NCBI GenBank assembly: GCA_003142515.1
Contig: PLMO01000182.1
Location: 1-32,483, forward strand
DNA: 32,483 nt
Direction: 5' to 3'
Origin: Bacteroidales bacterium
Lineage (GTDB): Bacteria; Bacteroidota; Bacteroidia; Bacteroidales; FEN-979
In this document: in pieces, positions 17,501-23,837 of the stretch
How positions within the stretch are numbered: the stretch's first letter is position 1
Layout: the number at the start of each line of letters is the position of its first letter
Made by a program: the position numbers and the translations under genes
Notes under the pieces: model-generated
What the model was told of the DNA's origin: nothing
Seen by the model: only the letters and a program-made list of their open reading frames with translations
The model's database searches: none

Positions 17501-18112
17501 GTTACTCAATGGTTTGAGTTCGTCTCACATAATTTCATTTATCGCAGCGTATGGGCAGTTGGAAGCATTCTTGGATTAATCCTAGATAATGGTAAAAATG
17601 ACGAGAAAATTAAGTTACTCGAAATTGGAGACTGGCCTAACAGTGGCTTACCTTGGTTGGCATTCTGGCTCAAGGAAATAATAACATGGGGCACCCTCGA
17701 TCCAGTTGTTGCATTTGTCATGGCACACGATAAAGCAACCGATAGAAAACAAGCAGCAACTTTAGCTCAGGATTATTATTCAAAAGTGTCTGCTACCCTT
17801 GATTCCAACAGTATTCTAGACCCCAGGAGTATTCGGGATTGGATGTTATCTATTGGTTATAAACGTCCTAGAAAAGAGAAATCCTATTTCGATGAAATAA
17901 GTGTGAGTCTTGTTCGTCCAATTAATGATTACATCACTCAACAAATAATTGTTCTGCCACTTGAAGTTCAAAATGCTATAATATGGATTACTCCATCTGG
18001 GTTTAAAGTGGCTGAAAGCAAAAAAATATCTATCCCTATAAGTGATTTTTTATTATTTGAATTTGAACTAAATGTTTCAAATTCAAAGGTGATTGCAAAA
18101 CCTTACATTTAA
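14525..18112 (+). CDS. hamB: HamB-like Ski2-type SF2 helicase, 1195 aa
   Basis: Helicase motifs are intact: Walker A TPTGSGKTT at 299-307, DEAH at 420-423, SAVAA (motif III) soon after, STLSEGVNIP (motif V) and QEFTNLSGRAGRPG (motif VI) from 705. The SGRAGRPG form is typical of Ski2/Hel308-like enzymes. Residues 1-~270 are a helical N-terminal extension before the first RecA domain, and ~380 residues of mixed helices follow the helicase core. A clear ribosome-binding purine run (GAGGGAGAAAT) precedes the ATG, which overlaps the last base of the HamA-like stop. The likely role is a DNA-translocating helicase that activates or delivers the nuclease partner during phage attack. AbpA/AbpB-type or another nuclease-helicase pair is the main alternative. 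Confidence 0.8.
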   Translation: MITEKIFTNSKEVREKAANKTLTEGQARLYSQSLRKSLRQDGLKSFRPEEELKDLDEALLLIQCALIERRFNPNGSWRDGIKRAAEIMEWLSKLNSSQLESPLVLLSAAAYQLANYPAMALGQLRTIREDQLTSLILSTFLTANFPATLTAIQKFWQQYYFQLNTGQIFKDNITCSIFYEVIRCLGVVCTYFRQGNEDLRTLANDAIDKFICHTDSLIYSRDPYSFLLSTLTSASCSHFNEVCLWQHILKLGDKSDDSLNGALIQFAKASFNNRRSLIWPSQFSGIKQLPSKESFVLCTPTGSGKTTVATIALLQALFSELHPGLGIRPENNQGNLALYLVPSRALASEVEARLLQDFKGVSKTPVIITGLYGGIDWGPTDAWVQSDNPTIVVCTFEKADALLRYLGVLFLHRVRLIVIDEAHMVEQDLTRLPDLISGTSRSLRLEQLGVRILRAQSEYKFRIIALSAVAANAAPAMSRWISSNPEALPATSSYRSTRQMIGQLEVSSAGNYMIRYKLMDTCSLKFDDEVRADTPYVSDPIPKLSGGVDNTAGPEVSMRAPTLWAALHLAAEQDDGTRPSVLISITSSIENFIATCAELMDEWSKSPLPNYRHLDNSDELWNKTLSIIADYFSIESIEYRLILHGIAVHHGKMPGLLARRIKNLINRGDLRVIIATSTLSEGVNIPVTYLLIPSLWRGPVEMSLQEFTNLSGRAGRPGVSTEGSTLVVLPERKWKTYYGRRVPEFNRQWERFEEIISELVQVNNTQVQDISESTPKSPLAYLLITLKDAWSKLTGDERDSEFYLWLEKTAISEIAENEDEEKAYSLLDTLDTILIASIQEVEELEQRELEPDQIETELKVIWQKTYAYATLIEEQQLSEIWLKRGNVIKKKYPDSQNRRQIYRSSLSPGSATVLFKIEDEVKTLLLHGVDYAVWENEKRFEFICDVIAKLSEVPSFSIGTNLGRIRNFTGWKEILRWWLLKDSIKDQPTPKKVTQWFEFVSHNFIYRSVWAVGSILGLILDNGKNDEKIKLLEIGDWPNSGLPWLAFWLKEIITWGTLDPVVAFVMAHDKATDRKQAATLAQDYYSKVSATLDSNSILDPRSIRDWMLSIGYKRPRKEKSYFDEISVSLVRPINDYITQQIIVLPLEVQNAIIWITPSGFKVAESKKISIPISDFLLFEFELNVSNSKVIAKPYI

Positions 18113-18282
18113 AAAAGGAAGTGATTTTTCGATTTTACATTTTGGTTCTTAGTGAAGCAGCAATTTGTTCAATCAAGGCTATTTCCCTCAATCAAAGTTC
18201 TAAATTATAGAAAAAAGGTGTTCCAGATGCATCATTTAATAGAAATAATTCCAACTAAAATAATGCAAATTTTGTGCAAATG
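18113..18282. other. Intergenic stretch between hamB and the tRNA-Pro terminator
   Basis: A+T-rich, with no open reading frame or RNA I can support. It contains a short repeated word (TGCAAAT at about 18264 and again near 18276). This is where an island junction would be expected, but no copy of the tRNA 3' end is visible here. Confidence 0.5.
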
Positions 18283-18307
18283 AAAAAGGGTCCCAGAAGT
18301 TGACCCT
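18283..18307 (-). terminator. Terminator for tRNA-Pro
   Basis: On the minus strand a 6-bp stem (AGGGTC with GACCCT, 9-base loop) is followed by a short T run. It begins 22 bases past the tRNA-Pro 3' end, so it would end that transcript before the defence island. Confidence 0.6.
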
Positions 18308-18328
18308 CTGAAACCCTTGATTTTGCTG

Positions 18329-18404
18329 TCGGGGTAGCAGGATTCGAACCTGCGACCTCCTGCTCCCAAAGCAGGCGCGATGAACCGGGCTACGCTATAC
18401 CCCG
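18329..18404 (-). tRNA. tRNA-Pro (anticodon TGG)
   Basis: The minus strand folds as a cloverleaf. The acceptor stem CGGGGTA pairs with TACCCCG, with discriminator A. The anticodon arm is CCTGC-TTTGGGA-GCAGG, giving anticodon TGG. The T arm contains GGTTCGAATCC. CCA is not encoded. Its 3' end points toward the A+T-rich defence island, the usual side for tRNA-targeted integration. Confidence 0.95.
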
Positions 18405-18413
18405 AAGCGATTT

Positions 18414-18447
18414 GTGATGTGTGATATGAGATAGGTGATGTGTGATA
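18414..18447. repeat. Short direct repeat, 20-base period
   Basis: The 14-mer GTGATGTGTGATAT occurs at 18414-18427 and again at 18434-18447. It lies between the tRNA-Pro 5' side and the 3' end of the four-helix-bundle gene. A second low-complexity word series (ACTCTGTGACTCTGTCAC) is at about 18478-18497. Confidence 0.8.
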
Positions 18448-18492
18448 TTTTACCTTTATGAACTTTAAAAACTTTATAACTCTGTGACTCTG

Positions 18493-18843
18493 TCACTTTG
18501 TATACGAACGATACATTCCCAAAAGCATCTTCGAACTCTTCTCGTATCCGTCGTAAAGTTCTGTGAAAGTGGCATCATCAAGTACCTTCATTGATTTCAA
18601 TAGATCCAGGATGGCTACGGATTCGTAGACGCTGCTACGGGCGATGGTGAGATAATGCTTTTTATCCTGGTCAGTCATCCTGCCTGTTCCTTCTGCGAGA
18701 TTTAAAAGAATATTCAAACTCGCACGCTTCCATTGATCCATCAAATACGGATCTATATTTTTATTCACCTTAAGTATGTTCAGCACCTTCAGATTCTGAT
18801 CCTTCACAACCTGGTAAACATCTAATTTCTCAAAATCAAACAT
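18493..18843 (-). CDS. Four-helix-bundle protein (S23/IVP, TIGR02436-like), 116 aa
   Basis: The typical start MFDFEKLDVYQ is followed by the helix WKRASLNILLNLAEGTGRM and then KKHYLTIARSSVYESVAILDLL, the family's conserved central block. The total length of ~116 residues is usual. Relatives occur in 23S rRNA intervening sequences of some bacteria and as stand-alone genes in Bacteroidota; the structure resembles the Avd accessory protein of diversity-generating retroelements. The cellular role is unknown. I prefer the start at 18843 over the longer frame from 18894, because the extra 17 residues are encoded by repeat DNA and the candidate promoter would begin transcription at about 18885. No reverse transcriptase or variable repeat is nearby. 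Confidence 0.85.
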   Translation of the reverse strand: MFDFEKLDVYQVVKDQNLKVLNILKVNKNIDPYLMDQWKRASLNILLNLAEGTGRMTDQDKKHYLTIARSSVYESVAILDLLKSMKVLDDATFTELYDGYEKSSKMLLGMYRSYTK

Positions 18844-18854
18844 CCTTTTCGATT

Positions 18855-18874
18855 TTCGCTGTTCGCTGTTCGCC
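18855..18874. repeat. GCGAACAGCGAA-type repeat in the leader of the four-helix-bundle gene
   Basis: On the + strand it reads TTCGCTGTTCGCTGTTCGCC, i.e. tandem GCGAACA units on the minus strand. It lies between the candidate promoter at 18892-18899 and the start codon at 18843, so it would be in the 5' untranslated region. It is one of five copies of this repeat family seen in the window. Confidence 0.75.
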
Positions 18875-18891
18875 ATTTCACTACTTCGCGG

Positions 18892-18899
18892 CAAAGGTA
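18892..18899 (-). promoter_or_regulatory. Candidate -7 element of the four-helix-bundle gene
   Basis: TACCTTTG on the minus strand matches TAnnTTTG. It predicts a transcript start near 18885 and a leader of about 40 bases that contains the GCGAACA repeat. No TTG at -33 was found. Confidence 0.4.
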
Positions 18900-18983
18900 G
18901 AAAAAATTGGGTTAATGATTTTTAATTATTTTCGCCTTAACTGTACAACACTTCCCCGGACCCCGGGAAAAAGTAATAACAGC

Positions 18984-19026
18984 TATTCGCCGTTCGCTGT
19001 TCGTAGCGAAAAGCGAATAGCGAATA
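18984..19026. repeat. Long imperfect hairpin built from TTCGC/GCGAA repeats
   Basis: The left arm at 18984-19003 and right arm at 19007-19026 are reverse complements at 17 of 20 positions, with a 3-base TAG loop. A further GCGAAC unit follows at 19031-19036. It lies upstream of the tRNA-Ser promoter. No T run follows, so it does not look like a simple terminator. Confidence 0.8.
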
Positions 19027-19048
19027 AACAGCGAACTACTAACTATTT

Positions 19049-19079
19049 TTGTGAAAGTAAAATGAAATTAATACTTTTG
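19049..19079 (+). promoter_or_regulatory. Bacteroidota-type promoter of tRNA-Ser
   Basis: TTG at 19049-19051, a 20-base spacer, and TACTTTTG at 19072-19079 match the TTG-N19-21-TAnnTTTG consensus of the Bacteroidota housekeeping sigma factor. Transcription would begin near 19086, about 70 bases before the tRNA. This is the best promoter match in the window. Confidence 0.6.
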
Positions 19080-19155
19080 CAGTCCTTTAAAAAAATGAGA
19101 AACAATCACTACTCAAATACTATTCACTGTTAACCAATATCTGTTAACTGGATTC

Positions 19156-19242
19156 GGAGAGGTGGGTGAGTGGCTTAAACCAACAGTTTGCTAAACTGTC
19201 GTACGGGAAACTGTACCGGGGGTTCGAATCCCCCCTTCTCCG
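19156..19242 (+). tRNA. tRNA-Ser (anticodon GCT)
   Basis: The acceptor stem GGAGAGG pairs with CTTCTCC, discriminator G. The anticodon arm ACAGT-TTGCTAA-ACTGT gives GCT. A long variable arm (GTACGGGAAACTGTAC) and T arm GGGGGTTCGAATCCCCC are present, as expected for serine tRNA. CCA is not encoded. Confidence 0.95.
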
Positions 19243-19252
19243 CAGGATCAAG

Positions 19253-19289
19253 AAAACCATCGAAAAGACTGACATCTCGGTGGTTTTTT
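19253..19289 (+). terminator. Terminator after tRNA-Ser
   Basis: Positions 19253-19262 pair with 19278-19287 (10 bp with one G-T wobble) and the stem runs into a T tract ending at 19289. The A tract at its start means it could also work on the minus strand for the four-helix remnant. Confidence 0.65.
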
Positions 19290-19304
19290 CATAAAGCCGT
19301 TCAA

Positions 19305-19500
19305 CTATTTTCGTGGACTATCGGATTGTATTGTCTGGATTAACAAGTTGAGTTTTCTGCCGAGTTTGTCAAGTTTTTCAGACAAATCCAGGTATTTCCT
19401 TTCATCTTTTAATGATTTAGTAAAAAAAAGTGTTTCCAAATGATCTCTTGATTCACAAACCGAGCCAAAAGCAAAAAGGTGATATCTTTTTAACCGGTTT
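19305..19500 (-). pseudogene. Truncated four-helix-bundle gene (C-terminal half only)
   Basis: The minus strand frame ending at 19305 contains FAFGSVCESRDHLETL, then DERKYLDLSEKLDKLGRKLN and LIQTIQ. This is the C-terminal helix pair of the S23/IVP four-helix-bundle family (Glu-x-x-x-HL, LxxKLxxLGRxLNxLI). The N-terminal half with the usual F-x-x-L-x-V and AEG blocks is absent; upstream the frame runs into repeat DNA and the opposing gene. It is therefore a broken paralogue of the gene at 18493-18843. The open frame formally continues to 19664, but that part is antisense to the aconitase-family gene. Confidence 0.65.
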
Positions 19501-19519
19501 TTTTTAATTTTACACACCC

Positions 19520-19550
19520 GAAAGCGAAAAAGCGAATAGCGAACAGCGAA
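19520..19550. repeat. GCGAA repeat array upstream of the aconitase-family gene
   Basis: Five GCGAA units are seen: GCGAAAAA, GCGAATA, GCGAACA, GCGAACA and a preceding GAAAGCGAA. It ends 10 bases before the start codon at 19561 and abuts the broken 5' side of the four-helix-bundle remnant. Confidence 0.8.
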
Positions 19551-19560
19551 CAACAACCCT

Positions 19561-21336
19561 ATGACGAAACAAACATTTGCAGAAAAAATCTTCGGGGCAC
19601 CTAAGGGATCGATCATATTTGCCCGGCCTGATATCATCTTATCGCACGACAATACCTCTTCCATCTACATCACATTCAAGAAAATGGGCGGGGAAAAGCT
19701 CGCTAACCCCGACACCCTGTTGATCACACTCGATCACAACGCCCCTCCTACCAATGCCAAGCTGGCAAACGATTACCAGGTGATCAGGAATATGGTTGAA
19801 CAATTTGAGATTAAAAAATTCCATGATATGGGCGACGGTATCTGCCACCAGATCATGTCGGAATATGCCAAACCAAAAATGCTCATCGTGGGCAGCGACA
19901 GCCATACCAGCACTGCCGGGGCATTTAATGCACTGGCAGCAGGGATCGACCGCACCGAGACCGCCGGGTTATGGAAACAGGGAGAAACCTGGTTCAGGGT
20001 CCCGGAAACGATTAAAATCACCCTCACAGGGAAACTGCAGCCGAATGTTTTTGCAAAAGACCTGGCCCTCTGGATCATCGGGATGACCGGCAGCAGCGGA
20101 GCCGATTACATGTCCATCGAATACCACGGGGAAGGGGTCAAAACCCTCTCTATCTCTGACCGCATGGTACTCTGCAACATGGCATCGGAAATGGGCGCGA
20201 AAAACGCCGTTTTCCCTGCCGATGAAGTGTTGGAAAACTGGTTCGGCGAGAAAACGGAAGGCTGCTGGGCCGATGAAGGTGCATCTTACCTGAAAGAAAT
20301 CGTCATCAACCTGGACGAAATATTCCCGGTCGTTGCAGCACCTCATCATGTCGACAATGTCAAAGCCGTTTCCGAAGTGCAGGGAACCAGGATCCAGCAG
20401 GCGCTGGTCGGAACCTGCACAAACGGTCGTATCGAAGACCTGCGGGAAGCTGCGGCAGTGCTGAAAGGGAAAAAACTCCCGAAATACATGCAGATGCAGA
20501 TCATCCCGGCATCAAAAGAAATTTACATACAGGCCATGAAAGAGGGACTGATTGAAATATTTTTCGAAGCCGGAGCAAATGTACTTTCTTCTTCATGCGG
20601 TCCCTGCCTCGGCACCGGACAAGGTATCCCACCCGACGGGATTAACGTCATCTCTACCGCCAACCGTAACTTCAAAGGAAGGATGGGGAACAACTTAGCC
20701 AGCATCTACCTCGCCTCACCCGCCACCGTTGCGTGGTCGGCACTGAAAGGCGAGATCACCGACCCGCGCGGGATCCAGTCCAACGATAAATTCCCCTACC
20801 ATGCTCCTCAAAGCAGTACAGTTGATATCAAAGAAGGGGAAGACCGTTACGACAAAAACACCTGGAATTACGCGGATGTGGATAACCTCAACACCGACCA
20901 GATGTTTGCAGGCAACCTCACCTACAATATTCAGAGTTCAGACCCGGAGAAGATCATGCCATACCTCTTCAAGGGATTCGACAATAGTTTTGCCGAACGG
21001 GTGAAAGCAGGCGATATCATTATGGCTGGCGCGAATTTCGGCTGCGGCAGCTCCCGCGAACATCCCTCCGTCGGACTTGCATTTGCAGGAATCAAAGCCG
21101 TTATCTGCAAATCAGTTAACCGTATCTTCTACCGGTCATCGGTCAACCAGGGACTGCCCATTATCCTGGTCCCGGAAGCCGTGGATGCTTATAAACAAGG
21201 CGATACCGTAGATATTGATTTTGAAAAAGGAATAATCAATGTTGGGGGACAAAAATTTTCATTTTCACCCTTGCCGGCCAAACTCATGGAGATCTTCAAG
21301 GCAAAAGGATTAGTGAATTACGTCAAAAATAAATGA
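19561..21336 (+). CDS. Aconitase-superfamily hydro-lyase, fused large and small domains, 591 aa
   Basis: A LeuC-like large domain is followed by a LeuD-like swivel domain in one chain. Cluster ligands C286 (VGTCTNGR) and C346/C349 (SSSCGPCLGTG) bind the [4Fe-4S] cluster. Other family blocks are DHNAPPTN, GDGICHQIM, GSDSHTSTAGA and, in the small domain, GANFGCGSSREHP. Such enzymes isomerise citrate, isopropylmalate, homocitrate or methylcitrate by dehydration and rehydration. With 591 residues it is shorter than AcnA/AcnB and resembles a fused isopropylmalate-dehydratase/homoaconitase or Aquifex-type aconitase. The substrate cannot be fixed by eye; no leucine genes are next to it. Its stop overlaps the next start by 4 bases. 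The GC content is that of the core genome. Confidence 0.9.
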   Translation: MTKQTFAEKIFGAPKGSIIFARPDIILSHDNTSSIYITFKKMGGEKLANPDTLLITLDHNAPPTNAKLANDYQVIRNMVEQFEIKKFHDMGDGICHQIMSEYAKPKMLIVGSDSHTSTAGAFNALAAGIDRTETAGLWKQGETWFRVPETIKITLTGKLQPNVFAKDLALWIIGMTGSSGADYMSIEYHGEGVKTLSISDRMVLCNMASEMGAKNAVFPADEVLENWFGEKTEGCWADEGASYLKEIVINLDEIFPVVAAPHHVDNVKAVSEVQGTRIQQALVGTCTNGRIEDLREAAAVLKGKKLPKYMQMQIIPASKEIYIQAMKEGLIEIFFEAGANVLSSSCGPCLGTGQGIPPDGINVISTANRNFKGRMGNNLASIYLASPATVAWSALKGEITDPRGIQSNDKFPYHAPQSSTVDIKEGEDRYDKNTWNYADVDNLNTDQMFAGNLTYNIQSSDPEKIMPYLFKGFDNSFAERVKAGDIIMAGANFGCGSSREHPSVGLAFAGIKAVICKSVNRIFYRSSVNQGLPIILVPEAVDAYKQGDTVDIDFEKGIINVGGQKFSFSPLPAKLMEIFKAKGLVNYVKNK

Positions 21337-22661
21337 AAAACATTCTGATTACTAGTCTGATTGTCCTGACAACCGCCTGCATTTTCCTGGCGCTCGGCAT
21401 GGCATTCCCGATCTACGCACCCATGCTGCCGCTATTGTTCATCCTGTTTGTAATAGATGGATATCTTTGGTTTTCGATACAAAAATGGATTCTTGGTTTT
21501 AAACCCTTCTGGAAGTATTTAACGCTGATTTTTTATTGGCTGGCAGAAATCCTTCTGTTCACTTGCATAATTGCCGGCATCTTCGTTTCCTTTGTTGAAT
21601 GGAACATTCCCTTGCGTACCCTCGTACCCGGCGTCATTTTCATTCTCTTCGTGTTTAAACTCCTGCCTTTTATCTTCCAGTTGATTGCAGATATCCTGCG
21701 TTTATTCAGTTTCGGGATCCAATCATTTATCCATGGCGGGATCCATTTGAAGGATGTGGCAAGGATGAGATGGCTTCAGCTGACAGGCTGGGTGACCGGA
21801 ACCCTTTTCCTCATCCTGATGATCCTCGGAATGGCTTGGTGGAACTATGACTTCAGCGTAAAAAAACAGGAGATAATACTCCCGGAATTGCCGGCATCAT
21901 TCGAAGGATTAAAGATTGTTCAGATTTCCGATTTACACCTGGGAAGCTGGGCTTGTAAGGGGGAACTCCGCAGAGCCGTTGATATCGTAAATTTCCAGCA
22001 TCCGGATGTTATTTTCTTTACAGGCGACATGGCCAATTACACCGTGCTTGATGTCCTGCCTTTTGAGGAGATCCTCACACACCTGAAAGCGCCTTACGGG
22101 ATTTTTGCCATACTTGGCAACCACGATTATGGTGCTTATGTGAAATGGCCTTCTGAAGAGGCAAAAGAAAAGGACATGAAGGATTTGGTCAGTTTTTATC
22201 ATCGCCTGGGGTGGAAACTTCTTCTGAATGAACATTCGATTCTAAGAAAGGGAGATGATTCCATTGCCATCCTGGGAGTCCAGAATTGGGGGAAAGCCCA
22301 TCGCTTCCAGAAACTTGGCGATATTCCTGCTGCTCAGAAAGGGGTGGAAAATATGTCCGTGCAACTCTTGTTGTCGCATGATCCTAGTTTCTGGGACAGC
22401 ATCATCTGCCATAAGTTCCGTAACATCGATATCACCTTCTCAGGACATACCCACGGTTTCCAGTTTGGGATTGAATGCTGCGGCATCAAATGGAGCCCGG
22501 CACAATACCTTTATAAACAATGGGGAGGATTGTATGAAAAACCGGTTCCGGGTTCACATCCGCAGTATATCTATGTCAACCGGGGATTGGGGTCACTTGG
22601 CTATCCGGGGAGAATCGGGATATTGCCAGAGATTACAGTGTTTACATTGCGGCGACGCTGA
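21333..22661 (+). CDS. Membrane-anchored calcineurin-like metallophosphoesterase, 442 aa
   Basis: About five hydrophobic helices fill residues 1-~170 (for example 4-24, 28-46, 62-85, 95-118, 150-170). A metallophosphoesterase domain follows with all metal motifs: DLH at 200-202, GD with D232, GNHD at 262-265, an LSHDP block and GHTHG at 371-375. This is the YkuE/LpxG-like arrangement, with the catalytic domain placed at the membrane surface. Possible substrates are lipid or nucleotide phosphoesters; none can be deduced. The ATG overlaps the stop of the preceding hydro-lyase gene, suggesting co-transcription, although a functional link is not obvious. Confidence 0.85.
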   Translation: MKNILITSLIVLTTACIFLALGMAFPIYAPMLPLLFILFVIDGYLWFSIQKWILGFKPFWKYLTLIFYWLAEILLFTCIIAGIFVSFVEWNIPLRTLVPGVIFILFVFKLLPFIFQLIADILRLFSFGIQSFIHGGIHLKDVARMRWLQLTGWVTGTLFLILMILGMAWWNYDFSVKKQEIILPELPASFEGLKIVQISDLHLGSWACKGELRRAVDIVNFQHPDVIFFTGDMANYTVLDVLPFEEILTHLKAPYGIFAILGNHDYGAYVKWPSEEAKEKDMKDLVSFYHRLGWKLLLNEHSILRKGDDSIAILGVQNWGKAHRFQKLGDIPAAQKGVENMSVQLLLSHDPSFWDSIICHKFRNIDITFSGHTHGFQFGIECCGIKWSPAQYLYKQWGGLYEKPVPGSHPQYIYVNRGLGSLGYPGRIGILPEITVFTLRRR

Positions 22662-22663
22662 TT

Positions 22664-22685
22664 TGCTGTTCGCTATTTCGCTATT
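22664..22685. repeat. TTCGC/GCGAA repeat between convergent genes
   Basis: TGCTGTTCGCTATTTCGCTATT is the same word family as the arrays at 18855, 18984 and 19520. It sits exactly in the gap between the phosphoesterase and the opposing cysteine-synthase-like gene. Confidence 0.65.
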
Positions 22686-23782
22686 TAAATTTTAAACTCA
22701 CACGGCCGTAACTCACAATCCATCATATCGCAACAGGTATCGCAAACCCGTTTGTAAACTTTAAACCCGGTAAGTTCGATATATTTCGATTGATAGTCGT
22801 CCCGCATGGGCTCATCGCGCATCAGGTCGGTGCTGAGGTATTTCTTGTTGCAATCGGAAAACACAGTGGCAACGGCTGCATCGTCTCCCATTTCATTCTG
22901 GATCTGAAGGGCGCCGAGGAAATTGGCTCCGGAAGAGATCCCTACGGCCAGGCCTATCTGTTGTGCAAGTTTTTGCGCCATGATGATGGAATCGCCATCA
23001 GGAACTGCCACTACCCTATCGAGTTCATCTAATTTTACGATCGCGGGGATGAATTCATCAGAGATGCCCTGGATACGATGGGCGCCAACTTTGTACCCCG
23101 TTGAAAGCGTAGGGGATTCTGCTGGTTCGAGCGGATGTATGCGGATATTCGGATCCTGGCTGCGTAAATATCTCCCGACACCCATCACCGTTCCACCCGT
23201 TCCGACACCAGCAACAAAAGCAGCCGGTTTCACGCCATGGTACTGCATCTGGAACCAGATCTCAGGCCCGGTGGTACGTGTATGGGCTTCTGCATTGGCG
23301 ATATTGGAGAATTGTTGTGGAAGGAAAATATTGGGCTCATTAGCCGCAATCTCTTCTGAGATCCGGATACTTCCCAGGAAACCGCCTTGTTCTTTCGATA
23401 CCGGGATGATCTGTGCTCCGAGGCTGCGGATGATATCCACGCGTTCGCGGCTCATCCAGTCGGGCATGATGATCCGGACCGGGTGTCCCAGTGCGCGCCC
23501 GATGGCAGCGAAAGCAATACCGGTATTGCCGCTCGTGGCTTCAACAATGGTATCGCCCTTTTTTATGCGTCCTTCGGCATAGGCCTTTTCCAGGATGTAC
23601 AATGCCATCCGGTCCTTGATACTTCCTGTGACATTATAATGCTCTGCTTTTGCATAAATAACGCGTTTTTGCCCTTTGTACTGGAAATAGATGACAAGCA
23701 GGGGTGAATTGCCGATCAGTTGCCAGATATGTTTGAACTGAAGCGTAAAGATGGTATTCGCGGTAGTAGCAAAATTGTGCAT
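22685..23782 (-). CDS. Cysteine synthase family PLP enzyme with Cys-rich tail, 365 aa
   Basis: A fold-type II PLP enzyme. The Schiff-base lysine is K56 in NVTGSIKDR. The substrate/phosphate loops are TSGNTG (84-89) and [15 protein letters not shown], and GISSGAN lies near the C-terminal part. This fits O-acetylserine/O-phosphoserine sulfhydrylase or a cystathionine-beta-synthase-like enzyme making cysteine. Unusually, the last 20 residues carry C347, C350, C351, C356 and C361, a dense cysteine cluster absent from ordinary CysK/CysM; it could bind metal or carry sulfur. The gene lies 55 bases downstream of the TPR-like gene, and a TAnnTTTG element in the gap suggests its own promoter. Confidence 0.9.
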   Translation of the reverse strand: MHNFATTANTIFTLQFKHIWQLIGNSPLLVIYFQYKGQKRVIYAKAEHYNVTGSIKDRMALYILEKAYAEGRIKKGDTIVEATSGNTGIAFAAIGRALGHPVRIIMPDWMSRERVDIIRSLGAQIIPVSKEQGGFLGSIRISEEIAANEPNIFLPQQFSNIANAEAHTRTTGPEIWFQMQYHGVKPAAFVAGVGTGGTVMGVGRYLRSQDPNIRIHPLEPAESPTLSTGYKVGAHRIQGISDEFIPAIVKLDELDRVVAVPDGDSIIMAQKLAQQIGLAVGISSGANFLGALQIQNEMGDDAAVATVFSDCNKKYLSTDLMRDEPMRDDYQSKYIELTGFKVYKRVCDTCCDMMDCELRPCEFKI

Positions 23783-23822
23783 AGAAATAAATTTGGATTA
23801 TTTCCGGGATTAAGTTCAACTG

Positions 23823-23830
23823 CAAATTTA
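23823..23830 (-). promoter_or_regulatory. Candidate -7 element of the cysteine-synthase-like gene
   Basis: TAAATTTG on the minus strand is an exact TAnnTTTG match, predicting a transcript start near 23816 and a leader of ~34 bases. No -33 TTG was found at the right spacing; the element overlaps no coding sequence. Confidence 0.4.
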
Positions 23831-23837
23831 GGATTTT

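Noticed and set aside
18844-18894. 17-residue N-terminal extension of the four-helix-bundle protein
   Set aside because: It is encoded by GCGAA repeat DNA and starts upstream of the predicted transcript start; the family normally begins at the MFDFEKL methionine at 18843.
18915-19133. 72-aa + strand frame across the repeat hairpin
   Set aside because: It runs through the inverted repeat and tRNA-Ser promoter and has no protein-like pattern.
18493-19500. Diversity-generating retroelement, suggested by Avd-like four-helix-bundle genes
   Set aside because: No reverse transcriptase, template repeat or variable repeat pair was found nearby.
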